NCBI GenBank assembly: GCA_032207245.1
Contig: CM063505.1
Location: 179,067,296 to 179,131,295 of the forward strand
Direction: 5' to 3'
Length of the DNA: 64,000 nucleotides
Origin: Pardosa pseudoannulata
Lineage: Eukaryota; Arthropoda; Arachnida; Araneae; Lycosidae
The translations under genes were made by a program, and so were the position numbers. How positions within the stretch are numbered: position 1 is the stretch's first letter; each line of letters opens with the position of its first letter. Below the pieces are notes generated by a model. It was not told the DNA's origin. It ran no database searches and saw nothing but the letters and a program-made list of their open reading frames with translations. Positions 12,743-25,508 of this stretch are shown one piece after another.

Positions 12743-14605
12743 TTATTTATTTATTTATTTATTTATTTCAGGGCAACACAGTAACATTGACCCTGTTTTT
12801 ATGCAGTCTAGGATCCAGGTAAACTAGATCTATATTTAACTATCAATGAAAAACATTTTATAGTAACTAAATGCATTCTTATTTTTCATATTCATATTTA
12901 GTTTTGAAATGTCCTGCCTGAGTATCTGAGTACTATAAAATAATTCTGGATGATATACTATATTATAACACAACATTGAAATTATTTGGATGAGGTGTTA
13001 TCAAGCAGACCTGAATCACAATATGTATTACTAATATTTAAGTTTTTCTATCAGCTTTGATATATCAGAATTTACCAATCTCTGAAAATTGCTATTTTAA
13101 TGTCATTAAACCCACGGTCCACATGACTTATCGGGTGAAAAGGTCTCTGATTATTTCATAGGATTCTAAAGTATATTCTACCACTCAACAATCGATGCAG
13201 AAATTTTATAATATTGCAGTAGGAGGTTTAGAGCAAATTGGGAGCATTAAAATTGTCCTGGAGATCAGTAACTGCATGCAATGGATGTTGTAGAAAATTA
13301 TTTTAATAATTTTCATGAATTTGTAATTGAGAAAAATCATTTAAAATTTAAATTACATTTCGTAATGCATATTACATAAAGAAAACTTTTAATTGTATTC
13401 TTAATAATTAGATTTATGCATGCATTGTTACAACAACATATACTGTTTCGTTGGGTCTGTATCTGTCATGTTGGATTTCTCTCACTCAATGTTAATCTGT
13501 GAGGAAAATAAAATTCCTCCTGGCCAGCTTGCATAAATTTGTTCTATCCCTTTTTAATTTTTAAAATGCGAGCTCATAAAAGGAAATTATATTTTCTCCA
13601 AGGGTTAACATTGAACAAGAGGAATTATGCAATATGGCAGGTGCAGAATAACCTTAAGGACAGATCATTCACTTGTTCAGAAATGGGCACATGGAGTGTT
13701 ATAGGTCATTTTGTGCTTCCAATTTAAATACTATTTTTCATTTTGTTTCTCTAATTATTCACTTGATCTGCAGTTCACAAAGTGTGTTATGTAGCATCCT
13801 GTCCTGAGACATATAGAATCTATGAGAATGTTCACTGTGTCTTTCTTGGTGGCACATGAAATGTAAATTTGAAAGGGGAAAAAGCTTTCCAAAACTTTTC
13901 TGGAAAATACAGTAGGCTAAAAGATTAGTAACTTACGGTATAATCAAAAGACCTTAGGCACTATGAGCATAAAAGTTGCTGTGGCTCTATAGCATCTTTA
14001 CAATTGAATCATCTTTCCTACTAAAGAGGTTTCTTTTTTTTCCTATTGAAGCAGACTCAAAACCTTCTTTCTGCACCATGATACTACACTTATTTTGTAG
14101 TGTGAGGTGATGATGTTAGGACCATAAGTGCATAAAAAAATTGTTAACCACACACACACACACATTCCTCTGTTAATTTTTTTTTTTTTTTTTTTTTTTA
14201 CCAAACTGTGCACAACATGCTAGCACTCTTGTCACAATACTTTTAATATGTTTAATAAGTGTAATATTGTGGTGTAATAGGTATAGCATTCTTGAAGTAG
14301 TAAATATGCAATTCTGAAGATAATGTCTAAATACGACTACCACAATCCCTCAAAAGGACATTCAATTCAAACCCACAGATTTATCTTACTTGCTACAGGG
14401 CACCTGTCAGTCTTAGACTTCTAGAAACCCAATTATTAATGTAGTTGTAGTATATTTTCTATAATTATTTGTGAGTTTTCAATTCTGTTTTATTTCTTAT
14501 CAATGAGTGTTGACTTTTCAGTCTCTCTGGTCTGGTCCTGGTCCATCCCCCTTGGAGCGATTACTGGAGCAGCAGAAACAGAGACGGGATGGTGCAACTC
14601 AGTGA
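2438..14605 (+). CDS. Gln/Asn-rich protein, C-terminal seven exons (unidentified, 5' partial)
   Basis: Seven exons join in one open frame with consensus GT..AG junctions: 2438-2548, 2649-2720, 7745-7827, 9434-10007, 11887-12058, 12772-12818 and 14522-14605 (TGA at 14603-14605). They give about 380 residues of low-complexity protein rich in Gln, Asn, Pro and Ser, with no transmembrane segment or recognisable catalytic domain. Runs such as QQPQPNQ and NQPQQQQPPRQQ lie in the large exon. The C terminus is short and distinctive: SLWSGPGPSPLERLLEQQKQ followed by RRDGATQ. Such composition is typical of disordered regions of transcriptional or mRNA regulators, but that is inference. The first exon seen is internal (acceptor ttttatag), so the N-terminal part and any folded domain lie upstream. 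I am confident that it is a real gene because phases agree at all six junctions, but I do not recognise the family. Confidence 0.85.
2649..2720 (+). CDS. Q-rich protein, exon (24 codons)
   Basis: Acceptor aattttag, donor ACA|GTAAGT, phase 0. Encodes a Gln/His-rich stretch containing QEQFNQFQQQPHNT. Separated from the previous exon by only a 100-bp intron. Confidence 0.8.
3696..3725. repeat. Poly-C (17) followed by poly-A (13)
   Basis: Seventeen C then thirteen A, unusual in DNA this AT-rich. Strand asymmetry or assembly error in the homopolymer is possible. Confidence 0.9.
3998..4225 (+). repeat. Dispersed repeat, copy 1 (shared with 61480-61640)
   Basis: Shares with 61480-61640 the words tctcatcatttt/tctctctttt, catgtga, cttgcatcaag/cttcaag and ataaaacatctagaac, in the same order and orientation. 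No coding potential. Family not recognised. Confidence 0.5.
4321..4371. repeat. (TA)n microsatellite
   Basis: About 25 TA units inside the long repeat. Confidence 0.95.
5023..6114 (-). mobile_element. piggyBac-type DNA transposon, degenerate, with TTAA duplications
   Basis: The 1,084-bp element (5027-6110) begins CCCTTTCG and ends CGAAAGGG. It is flanked on each side by TTAA (5023-5026 and 6111-6114), the hallmark target of the piggyBac superfamily. Both ends are locally GC-rich (cgcgcgcgta near the left, ggcacgccagtg near the right) against AT-rich surroundings. On the minus strand at about 5400-5530 an acidic reading frame is visible (SDFNDEEHISDKEIDDVSFF and onward, then KSSKTANELLR), which resembles the acidic N-terminal region common in piggyBac transposases. 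The catalytic DDD domain is absent. Insertion into the long repeat at 4235-7285 dates it as younger than that repeat. Confidence 0.82.
7745..7827 (+). CDS. Q-rich protein, exon (GAGGTSG...)
   Basis: Acceptor attttag, donor CACCA|GTATGT. 83 bp, leaving two bases that join the next exon to make a Gln codon. Encodes GAGGTSGVPGIQQCDRAEPW and onward. Confidence 0.8.
7828..9433. other. Intron of the Q-rich gene
   Basis: AT-rich. Contains a short (TG)n(TA)n tract at about 8861-8887. No other structure seen. Confidence 0.7.
9434..10007 (+). CDS. Q-rich protein, large exon (191 codons)
   Basis: Acceptor cttatcag, donor AATCAG|GTGGGT. Holds most of the Gln/Asn/Pro-rich sequence and a less repetitive stretch, ATQQDL-like to HIEAASNLLHAYRN, that could be helical. 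The frame stays open past the donor for six codons before an intronic stop, which supports the donor choice. Confidence 0.88.
10008..11886. other. Intron of the Q-rich gene
   Basis: AT-rich, with a G-run near 10501-10509 and (TTTA)n near 10044-10066. Nothing else recognised. Confidence 0.7.
11887..12058 (+). CDS. Q-rich protein, exon (VVGRPVSQNL...)
   Basis: Acceptor atttcag, donor GAAG|GTATTA, ending with one base of a split Gly codon. Encodes VVGRPVSQNLQNSLSAQQMQ and a Ser/Pro/Trp-containing stretch ending PRPNKE. Confidence 0.82.
12059..12771. repeat. Intron ending in (TA)n and (TTTA)n tracts
   Basis: The last ~70 bp of the intron are about 20 TA units (12698-12738) then eight ATTT units, abutting the splice acceptor of the 47-bp exon. 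Confidence 0.85.
12772..12818 (+). CDS. Q-rich protein, micro-exon (GQHSNIDPVFMQSRIQ)
   Basis: 47 bp. The acceptor tttatttcag is preceded by a (TA)n plus (ATTT)n tract that serves as the pyrimidine-poor 3' intron end. Donor CAG|GTAAAC. Phases agree with both neighbours. Confidence 0.75.
12819..14521. other. Intron of the Q-rich gene
   Basis: AT-rich, with (CA)n at about 14150-14164 and poly-T at about 14178-14199. No gene seen. Confidence 0.7.
14522..14605 (+). CDS. Q-rich protein, terminal exon
   Basis: Acceptor acttttcag, 27 codons then TGA. Contains the motif GPGPSPLERLLEQQKQRR, a likely short amphipathic helix at the extreme C terminus. The 3' UTR follows; its end was not located. Confidence 0.82.
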   Translation, partial: SLWSGPGPSPLERLLEQQKQRRDGATQ

Positions 14606-16237
14606 GCTTTTTGGTCTTAATCCTGCCATGGATGGAGAAGATATTGGTCAAATACATATTCTTTCAGTCATTAACTAGTGGCATTCACTGGCTACCCAAT
14701 GCCCTCTAGAGGTGCTGCTGAATATCTCAACATGCATCCACTCGCAGAAAGAGGGGGCTAAGCTGTGGAAAAGGAGCCAACTCCTGTAGCACTTTTAACA
14801 AGGCACTGCATATTTTGTGCATCCTTTTTAAATGAGGTGTGCTTTTCGGGTTGCAACTGGCTATGCATTGATATTATTACTACTACTATTACTCCATGTA
14901 CTGCAGATTGGTTACATTTTAATGGTAGTGCCGAAGCAGAAGTTTTATCTACCTTAAAAATGCTTAGTCATTGACTATGGATAAAAAGCATGCAATTTGT
15001 TGTTGAATTTGTTTTCCATTAGAGGAATCGTCTTGACAAATGTATGTTTTTTATGTCAAGAGCTTTCTCTCTTACTTATGAGCAAAAGCATTATTTTTAT
15101 GAACGGGCAAGAATCATTACTGGTGTAATGGTACTTTATAAAGGGTTAGATTCTTATTAGATTTTGTGTAAGCTTCTTGCCTTAGGAAGGATGTAGAATG
15201 TTTTAAATGACTCATATTTTTGTCCTTAATTATATTAAAGTGCCATCCAGTTTACCAATGGAAATCATAAAAGCATTATTTTTTTTTTTTTTTTTTAAAT
15301 ATATGTAATCATTATTTTCATAAAAGCATCCAATGCACAGAAATTACAGTTAACTTTCTGTGTATCTTGGTTTAGGAATTTTTTTCTTTTTAAATCCAAA
15401 TATATTGAGTTCTACAATATATATTTTTCTTTTTAAATTAAATAATTTAATCCCCCCCCCTACAAAACAAATATATTAAGTCCATCTGTTAGAAAATAAA
15501 TTGATAGTCCATACATTTGTAGCAGTTAATCCTTTTATAGAAAGTTATTTTCAGAATTTTAAACTCATTTTTATCTGTAAGAAATGTGACATGCAAAGTT
15601 TTATTTACAACTGAACTTCTCCCATAAGGCATATCTTAATTCCATATCAACGATATTTGGAGTGTAGATATTGAACAGCTGCTAGCAGTTATTGTAGCAG
15701 CAATCTATTTTAACTAATGAGAACATCACTATTTCTTTCTTTCTTTTTTTTAATTAATGGATATGGTCTTATGACTATTATAAATTATTAAGTGTATATA
15801 TAAGATAACATAGAGATGGTGTAAATTATCAATATAAATCACTTTGTATATTTATATGTTAAATTTTTACCACTGGATTCCTGCCTTCTTATAATTCTTA
15901 CTTTTCTTAATATGACTTTCAAGGAGAAATGTGACTGTTTAATTTTCATTATGCTTGATTGATGGGCTGGAATCATTAATTCTATTATTAACAAAAATGT
16001 ATACATATATTTAATATATATCATTGAATAGTTATTTAAAATAAAGAAATGATTAACTTCACAGAGTAAACTATATTTTAACCATTTTTTATTCACCTTA
16101 CAAAAGTTGTAAAGATTAGTTGAAATGTTAAGATACTTTGAGTAACAGAATGTAAAAATTATTCTGTTGAACTTAAAATCTCATTTTAAAAACTGTTAAC
16201 ACTAGAAAAACTGGAACTTTGCCTCTGTCAAAAACAC

Positions 16238-16243
16238 CAACTG

Positions 16244-16302
<59 letters not shown>

Positions 16303-16330
16303 CATACATATATACATACATATACATATA
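16238..16330. repeat. (TG)n(TA)n(CATA)n compound microsatellite
   Basis: tgtgtgtgtgtg, then about 20 TA units, then catacatacata variants. Confidence 0.92.
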
Positions 16331-19300
16331 AAATACCTTGATTTTTTCAAAACAGTATACATAGCTTGGAGTTAAAATGACTTAGACAGATTTTCTAGTG
16401 TTAAAGAAATATATTATCTGAGACAATCATGCAAAATCATAGTCTTTTTATGGATATAGGGGAATTTTCTATCTTCTGCTTTACTTTTTCATTCAAAAAG
16501 TGATGCTCTCATTCTAGTTTTGTGCATATATAACAGTTTTTGGTAAACATGTAAGATGAATATCACTTGGGCAGTAGACGTACCAATGTTGTAAATCTGC
16601 TATTTGCCAAAATAAACAAAGGGTTGATGAAATTTGCATTTATTGGTGATAGATTTCCATTTTAAAAATGTTTAAAATACAAAAGATACAACTTTTTCTG
16701 TATGAACAAAAAAGTGCCTAGGTTTCTTGAACATATATTTTATTCATAATTGTTTTAAATCTTAGATGTGTTTTATTAATAGTTTTGTTGTATGATAGCG
16801 TTAAATAAAACTTTATTTTGTAGTTTCATTCATAATGATTTAAAATATTTTTTGAAAGTTCTAAAATGTGTCTTATTTGGATGTGTGTGACATATACTTG
16901 TAATTAACCAGTGGAAAGTCTCATTCTTTTAAAATGTATGTAAACACACAAATTTGTTAGTAATAATATATCAGCCCCATACCCTCAAAAAAAAAAAAAA
17001 ATTAAATGTAGATATATATATATATGCATGTATATATATATATAATCAATATGTGCATTTTGAGTTTATTTTATTAACTGTGAAAATACATCTTTTTTAG
17101 TACTTGTATTTTTCTGTTAAAATGTAAAGCTGTTTAATTATAAATACTAACTTGTAATAGACACACAGTTTTAATATATATGTTCATATTGTTTGGATTA
17201 TTTATCCTTGAATTGAGCTTTGTATCTGAAACTATAATATTTAAGTCATGTAGCAATATTTTAACTAAAAGAGAAAAAGTTTTTTTTATTATTATTATTT
17301 TCCTAAATTTTTCTTTGGGTCAACAATCAAAAGTAAAAAAAGAATGTGAAATTGCTTTATTTGGTATAAAAACAGAGAATATTCAGTATTTACATAAAGA
17401 TATGTTTTTATGGAAATGTTTGATATCAGTAACATTTATTATACAAAGAGATTGGCAGGAAAATACTTTTCATAAGTCTTAAAACACAATTTTCAGTTAC
17501 TCAACCTCATAATTTTTTTTTTTAATTTTATTGATATTGTTACAGTTTTAATATTGCTATATTTAAGAAAAGTTATATGTTTTTGTATTTAAATAATATG
17601 CATTGTGGAAATGCACTGAAGTATTTGCAGATGTTCCATCATTTCAAACCCAAGGTTTCAATAAGTGAGGATAAACTGGCATGATATTGTACAGAAATAC
17701 TAAAGTGTTTTAAACATACATACTTTATATTAATACTGTGACGGTTTTATATTTCAAATATCAAAATTTTTAAGTTAATGCTTTGTGCATGCAAAGTCTT
17801 AAAACATTTTCATTTACACTTATCTTTGTGATATATAAGTTCTTTTTGTTGATCTCAATCCAATTGATTAAAAATGTCTTTGTAGCTTTTGACTGTGATT
17901 TTACTTCTGTATTGTTTATTGACAAAAGTTGTGTCATGATGCTGATACTCTCAGGGGTAACTAAACTATTTAGTTACTACACTTTATCTGTGCCAGACTA
18001 AAGGCAAAATTGAATTGATTTGTTATGTACAAAGCTTTCCAACTTGCTTATTCTTCTTTGTGCTTTCTGTTAGTTTCTAGTCTGTGATTTTAGTTTATGT
18101 AACCAAAATGTTGATCTCTTGATTTGTATGCTTTTCTATTTTATTTTCTTAAATAACCCCTAAAAAAATTTAAATAAATGTCACATTTCACATGTATTAG
18201 ATTTTTCAAGTTGTGGTTTCTTTTTCTTTTTGGATTAGTAGAAACTAAATATTAAAATTGGAAACAAGACAAAAACATCTGGAAAGAAACCATGCAAAGA
18301 TTGTGTTTTTAAATATTCATCATCTCTTTCACTCATCACAGAAACTATTGTGTTCATTTCATGGGTACTATTACTCTTCTGGGGTAAAAAAAAATCTTAC
18401 TTCACATAACCTTAGTATTCATAAAAAAAATTACGTTATTTTAGTCAAAGGATATTCAAATAGCTAAGATGCATCCAGAAACTGAGTATGTTTTAGTCAT
18501 ACATTCAAGAAAGGATGTTGTAATTATTCAGAATTGACTTTAAAGTTATAGCAAACCTTGAATTTATAACAAAATTATGGTAATTTTTTCTCCTTTACAT
18601 CAAGGCAACAGCTGCATTACCTATACTTTCTAGCAACCCAATAAAAACTAGCCTTTGTAGGAAGTTATCAGATATAATTCAAAACATGAAGTGCAGTGCA
18701 AAATGTGCATAATTCATACCTCTCAAAAAACACAAGATGCAGTCAGAGGCACTTATGGCCCTAATAAGGTGTAGGCATTCAGGCAAATCAAAATCCTGAA
18801 GTTTACTATAAAGATGAATGCAGGTCCTGGGGAATGGGAGAAGATAACATGATGGGTAGAACATATATTTCCTTTTTAGGTACTTATGCATAAACCTAAT
18901 CATTTTCGAACAAGCTTTGGGAATGAGAAAAAATTGGTAAGTTATACAAACTAGTCACATCTCATAATGCATTTTGTTATTAGATGTGTCCAAGTATGAA
19001 ATATATTATGAGAGAGAAAGCATAACCTTTACAATCACATAATTAAAAAAAACTAATGAATCTGTGAACAAGTTGCTTCAAATAATTAATCCATAATTTT
19101 TTTATTGTTGTTCTTTAATCACTTGTTAAAAATGGCAGAAGAAACAAAATAAATAAATTCTAGAGAATACTTGTGAAAGTTTTAAAAAGGACTAAAACAA
19201 TTTATACAGTTTTATTCATCAGAAACAATCAAAAACTTTCCTTTTTATTTTCAAATAAATTACATTGAGCATTTCATATTTTTTTAAATAACAAATGCTT

Positions 19301-22165
19301 TTGCAAAACTAGCTAAGTTCAATACCTAAAATAGTTTTAATTCATAAAATCAATATGGTTAAATTGAACATAACATACTCTTATAACTGAAATTCCATCT
19401 TCCTTTATTACAAAATAATTATTACAAATCTTCCTAGCAATATAATTTTAATTTATAGATGTGCAGATGTAAAAACATTTCCAAAGCTTTATAATATATA
19501 AAAAAGTTTGTCCATACCAAAATAACATAACTTGATACATTTACATGTTAAAACCTGTATAGTTAACAACTGTAAATACAATATTTTTAAAAAGTCATGC
19601 AAGAGGTAGCAATATTTAAAGTGAAGCTCTAGTTTCTTAAAAGAATACAAAAAAGAGAAATTTTAGAAAGTAAAATACATAGGTAACTCTGAAATTTTCA
19701 AGACAATGGCAGAAAATGAAAAAAAAAAAATAGTTTAAAATATCATCACTTTTGGGGTTGCAGATGATAATTTGTGGGAACAACTGCAATTTAGCTATTG
19801 TAGAATAATTTTTGAAAGATTTTTGGAGTCAATACAAGTGCATTATGCTATGATTCTCTATGATTTTCAAGTTAGTTTCAAATCAACAAAAATGCCATTA
19901 AGGTCTACAATTAGCATTTGTTAATTGAGCTCCTTTTTATGCTACTGTTTTCAGATAGTTCATTAATTCTCTTGAGGTTGAAAAATACATACGATGAATC
20001 TTATCATCCGTAGTCCCAGGAAATGTGTGTTGGCCATATAAAAAATGTTAATTGATGGTAACTGCCATACCAAATGATACAGAAGGAACTTAACTTTGGA
20101 TCTGCAGCTATACATAAAGTTACTCATGAACTGCATATGAAAAAATTAGTTTGTCATTAGATCCCCCATAATTTAACAGAATACCAAAAGTGGATCATAA
20201 CAGAATATGCAAAATAAAATGCATGGGCAGCAATTTTCAACGCCTTAAGATGCTGTTGATGCCTTCCAAAACCATGTTTCTGAGATATCAATGTCGGAAT
20301 GAAAAAACTTTTTCAAGAATTGATTTGAACAGATAGAAAAGTATATAAATCTTAAAGGCACATATTTTGTAAAGCAATAAAACAGTTTGTTCCCCAAAAA
20401 CTTTTTACGTTCTAAATTTTGTAAAAACTTAAAAGGCAACCCTTGTATTTCCTAAAATCATGACTGATGGTGAAACATACCATTTTTTGACACTCCAACA
20501 TGTTAAGAAAATAAAGTATGGGTCTTTGAAGATGGCCAAATCAACAATGGTAAAAAGACAATGAGGAAAAAAAATTTATGCTGCTTTCTTCAGAAGTACA
20601 GGATTGGTGAAAGCTAATAAGCTGGAGGAACAGCAGACAGTTACAGCTTAAATCATACACAACTAAGTGTTTTCCAGAAATTCTTATAGATGTTAATGGG
20701 AGGGCACTCAGCTTCACCATGACATTGCATTTCCTGATATAGCAAGACTGACAGACAAATGTCTTAAACAAAAACACTTCAAAGAGATAGATCATCTCTT
20801 GATCTTGTTATGTGTGACTTTTGGATATATTTCAATCTAAAGAGAAATTTATGTAGTTGCCAATTTCATTCTGAGGATGAATTAATGAGACAGTAAAAGG
20901 ATATTTCACATAGATTCAAAAATATAGTTGAGTTCCAGTTTTTAAAATTTGAAAAATTCAATTGCAAAAGTGCATTTATGTGAGGTATAGTGAGAAATTT
21001 TCCATTTGAAGAGAAGTTCTTTCCCTTTAACCCATATCTGAAAATTCATACTGTAACCCTTGCCTATGCAATTTATGTACACAACAATCTTTGTGGAGGG
21101 GGTTCAACCCCAAATCCTACCTTTTCCCTATACTACTTGGTTGGAGGGCTTCAAACATCTAAAATTTGGAAGATTATTTTGTACCATTTAGTTGTATCTC
21201 AAAAATTTCAGAGTTATCTTCCTATAACCCCAATGCTTTGTTTGTAAAAGGAAAATCCCAGTTTAAGTCCTGCAATAACTTAAATGATTTGAGGTATGCT
21301 GACTTAGCTACAGTTATATCTAAATTTAGTATTTTAGATGTAACTGTATACTAAAATAGTAATAGCCCATTCAAATTGGCACTTACAAAGATACATCAAA
21401 CTTTAATACATTAACATACAGCTTTACATTACCTGCAATTAAAATAAATAAGTAGTAAATAGTTTTAATAGTTACCAACATGACTACTATGATATAAAAT
21501 ATAATAATCACATTTCATACATCTCACAAAATACTATTATCAGTTGCACTATTTCATGCTACTATAGGCTATGATCAGAATTTAGTGTTTTACCTTGCAT
21601 AAAATTTGTGAAATCGCATGTTTCATATTAAAAAAAAAAATACATGCTAAGAACAGAAGCTATCAACATATTCACTAAACAAAAAGTGAAATTTATTTTG
21701 GGAGAACACAGAATAAGACAATTTTAATTCTTAAATTGATGAAAAAATTAACATTTAGTGTGCATGCATTCTTTGAAAAACAATATCATCATGAAATTAA
21801 AATGTACTACTGAAAGGAAAATAATTAAAAAAGAACTCATAATTTAAAAAATAATTAACACTTAAGTACTTAAAAATCTGGATTACCACTCAAAAATTGA
21901 ATTTAAATTATGTGAAATTATAATGAAAGAAAACTTGAAAGATCATATTGTAGTTTTTAGTTTGCCTGTAGGAAACAAACATATGTAAAATTTGTGATAA
22001 TTTATCCCTAATGTAATTTTACTATATCTTTCATAAAATGCAAAATCAAAACAATTGTATATGATCTATAAATTAAATTATTTTCAGAAAAATATTAAAA
22101 TATGTCCAGGTGTGTGACAGAAGTTAAAAACCCCAGCCCAGGCAGATTTTATTTGATTTTTCTGG

Positions 22166-22960
22166 GTTTTATTGGTGTCTATATAAACTAATTATATAAT
22201 CAATAATAATAAGCCTAATTTATACTTTTGTATGTATATATATGTATATATATATACATTAAAAAATTATTTTAAAAGACAAACTGGCAAATAAAAACGT
22301 TGAAATTAATGATTATTTTTATTTATTAAATAAGAAAGGGGGTCTAAAGTGGGAAATAAAAACAGTTGATAACATTCTAAATTCTAAAAATAAAAACTAT
22401 AATACCTAAGCTTAAAAAATCTCAGCCCAGGTTGGGGGGGGGGGTTGTTAAGCCATTATATAACAGTACTTTTAATGTATACATATATAAGTATTACTTA
22501 TTTTAAAAGATTATGGCAAACATAAATGCTATAAAATTTATGATTTCTTTTATTACATAAAAAGAGGGGAATATAAAACCTGACTCACAATACCAACTTA
22601 ATATCTCTTAAAATTTGAATGCTTAAAACAATGCTCTTATTTTAAAAAATAAGTACTGTAATATTAAAGCTTTTAAAAAAAAAACCTAGTCCATCTAGGT
22701 TTATTTTATTTTATTTATTTATTTATTTTTTGAAGTGAGAGACATTACTAAACTAATTTTATATACTCAGTAATAGCAAGCTTAGTTTATACTTATATGT
22801 GTGTATACATATATATATATTAAAAATCAATTTTAAAAGACAAACTAACAATAAAAAATGTCATAAATTTTATAATATTTTTTATTTGTTAGATAAGAAG
22901 TAAGTTTAAAGTGTGGAATATATAACGCCTGACCTCTATTAGATATCAACTTAACTTGAA
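22166..22960 (+). repeat. Three diverged tandem copies of a ~280-bp unit
   Basis: Three successive segments (about 22166-22420, 22447-22640, 22742-22960) share ordered words: a tatata block, ttttaaaagacaaact or ttttaaaagattatgg, ataaaaa, ttatttttttatt, agataag/aaataag and ctgac..tc..taccaactta-like ends. They differ by many substitutions and indels. No coding potential. Confidence 0.5.
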
Positions 22961-24418
22961 AGTTTTTGGGTGGGTAGAAAACTCTGATTTATTGGTTAAA
23001 TGAAAAATTGTTAAAAAATTAAACAAAAGCATATTTTCTTAAACTAACAAATTACTTCTTTAAATACAAATACTTTAAAGACAAATGTTTAATTTTTTAT
23101 ATTTTAGAGGAAATAATTCATAATTTTATTTCTCCAGAAAGCCAGAGATCGTTAGTACCAAATCTCTAGAATTTAGGATTTTCTCTGGAGCACAAACACC
23201 CCTGTGTATGTCTTAAATTTTATGAATTCAATACCAGGCTTCATCAGACACCCTTACAGAAATAATCAGGCAAAATGCATGTTACATAAAAAAGAATGCT
23301 ACTAAAAAAAAATAAAAATTTTAAAGAAAGCTTTAGTATTATTTTATGTTTTGCATATTTTAAAATAACCTTACATTTATTCCAAGTTAGAAAAAAGAAA
23401 TTAGGTAGATTATAAAGGTTTAATAAGAAGCAATACAAGAAGTATAAATAACTTTCTATTATTCTTAAAATCTGGAAAACTACTTTTTACTAAAAAACTG
23501 TGCTCAAATATTATTGTAATTACTCTTTTATTTACAATGTTCTTTATATTATATTTATAAAACATTTTCATTATAAAAAATAAATACAAATTTTGAAACA
23601 CTTTTAAATTATTTTGCTAAAATCTCTATATCCTATATCCCATTGAAATGTTTTAAAAATTTGATTATTTCTATAATTTCAGTTAAAAATAAATTATAGT
23701 TTAAGGAGATTGAACTTACGAATTAATATAAAGATTTGTAAGAATAAAATGTTTTAAACACATATTAACAATTCAGTCTCTCCCTTTATAATTTTTCATT
23801 TCAAAGACATGCATAGTTTGTATTTTTACTAAGACCTAAAACTATAAAATTCTAATAAATACGATAAAATTCAAATTTTGATACTATTTTCATGTATATT
23901 AACTATAAAATTAAAAATATATTAAAAAAGAATATATATATAATTTTCAATCATTCCAGGCAAACATACAACAAATCAAAACTTGTGAATGGTTAACAAA
24001 TTCATATTAGCATAAAGTAAACAGAAATACTTTATTCTTCACTGTTAATAAATAATTAAATAAAGATTGTTAATAATTGTTTAAAGTTTGATGTTTCTAA
24101 ATGTTAGTATGTTACAATACTACAAAATAAGATGAATAATGTGTACTGACCTATTTTATGTATAAATAAACCAAACATATTATCACAGTATGTATTAAAA
24201 TGTAGAAAAATAGGTCATCAGAATTAATCCTGATTCCATGAAAAAGGTACAAAACTTTCAGTTCAGAAGTGAAAGAATATACAAAAAGAGTACTGGCAAC
24301 TGTATACATTTACAGCAGGTTTAAAAAGTTGATTTCAGTTTATAAATATAGATATAAAAATGAAAAAGCTTTAAAGTAATAATACTTCATTCACAATTAA
24401 TATACACATTGTTTATGA

Positions 24419-24640
24419 CAGGGATAACAAACTATTTTCATTTGCCACCCCCTCCCTTTTGTACAAAATTTTCCAGCAATCCCTGGGTAGAAAAATATAA
24501 TTTTAATTTTAGAAATATTTTATCTTATCATTTTACTGGGAAATGATACTTGTTGAAGAAAAATCTTATTTTTTATTGTCAAATTTCTTTGAATTTGGTA
24601 ACCCTCAGAAGGATTGCAATCTATGGTTTGCACACCACTG
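24419..24640. mobile_element. hAT-type MITE, 222 bp
   Basis: Ends are CAGGGATAACAAACTATTT on the left and, reading the other strand, CAGTGGTGTGCAAACCATAG on the right, both hAT-like. The flanking 8-bp words gtttatga (24411-24418) and gattatga (24641-24648) match at 7 of 8 positions, as expected for a slightly decayed 8-bp hAT target duplication. It is too short to encode a transposase. Confidence 0.7.
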
Positions 24641-25336
24641 GATTATGATACTGAATTTTCAGCATATTTTATTCACTTTGAATAGAATAATTATTATATA
24701 AAGTATTGAAGAATAGTGACTACATGCAGTAAGCTGCACATATTGTTTAGTGGTTAGTATTCTGTACATCCACACACAGTTTGGTTCATTTCTTCAAAGA
24801 AGTTTTGGATGTGTTGGTGTTACCCCCTGAAAGTGTTAATGTTAAAAATGGTTCATATACATGCCTGTAATGTGTAATAGGTGAATAGACAACTGGAAAA
24901 AAAAAACAGTAAAAGTTCACAAGTCTTGCAGTATTGATGGTAAATAACTTTTCCATTTTAGATAATATTTCTTGACATAAAAGCATTTTTTAAATCACAT
25001 GAAAAATTATTTTTTAATTTTCTCTTTTACTCTAACACATATATACAAAATTAAAATCAGTTAGTATTCATTCATGAATATAAAACAAATTGACATTGTT
25101 TAAATAAATGAAACCAGTAACCTAATAATTTTAAGATGCTGTAATGCCCTAGTCTATATTGTGCTTAAACATACTAGCTTTTACAATGGGGGCCTGTTTA
25201 GATTCCCAATAACATTGTGTGTGTTTGTGTTCCCTTTTAGAAAATAATATATTTGTTCACTTATATGGTGTTGTAATAATAAAATGATCACCTGTAATGT
25301 GAAATATAAGAATTCCAAAAAGACAAATATATGATG

Positions 25337-25508
25337 GGTGGTTGAAGTGCTATAGTCTACTTTTTTGCTACACTAGGGCTAATTGAGACTAGGACCTACT
25401 GCTTAAAGCTTATCCTAAACAACTACAAACATCTGTGCCAGTGGTGTGATTCAAACCCACAAACTCCAGTACTGAAGAACATCACCCTACTCATTCAGCC
25501 AAGTGCAT
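25337..25508 (-). repeat. tRNA-derived SINE copy
   Basis: Shares gtctacttttttgc, agggctaattgagac, aggacctactgcttaaagc and a degenerate B box (gtgattcaaaccc) with the copy at 30742-30920. Diverged. Confidence 0.75.

Noticed and set aside
14503..14974. Plus-strand open frames around the last Q-rich exon
   Set aside because: Different frame from the spliced exon (shadow frames) and 3' UTR sequence.
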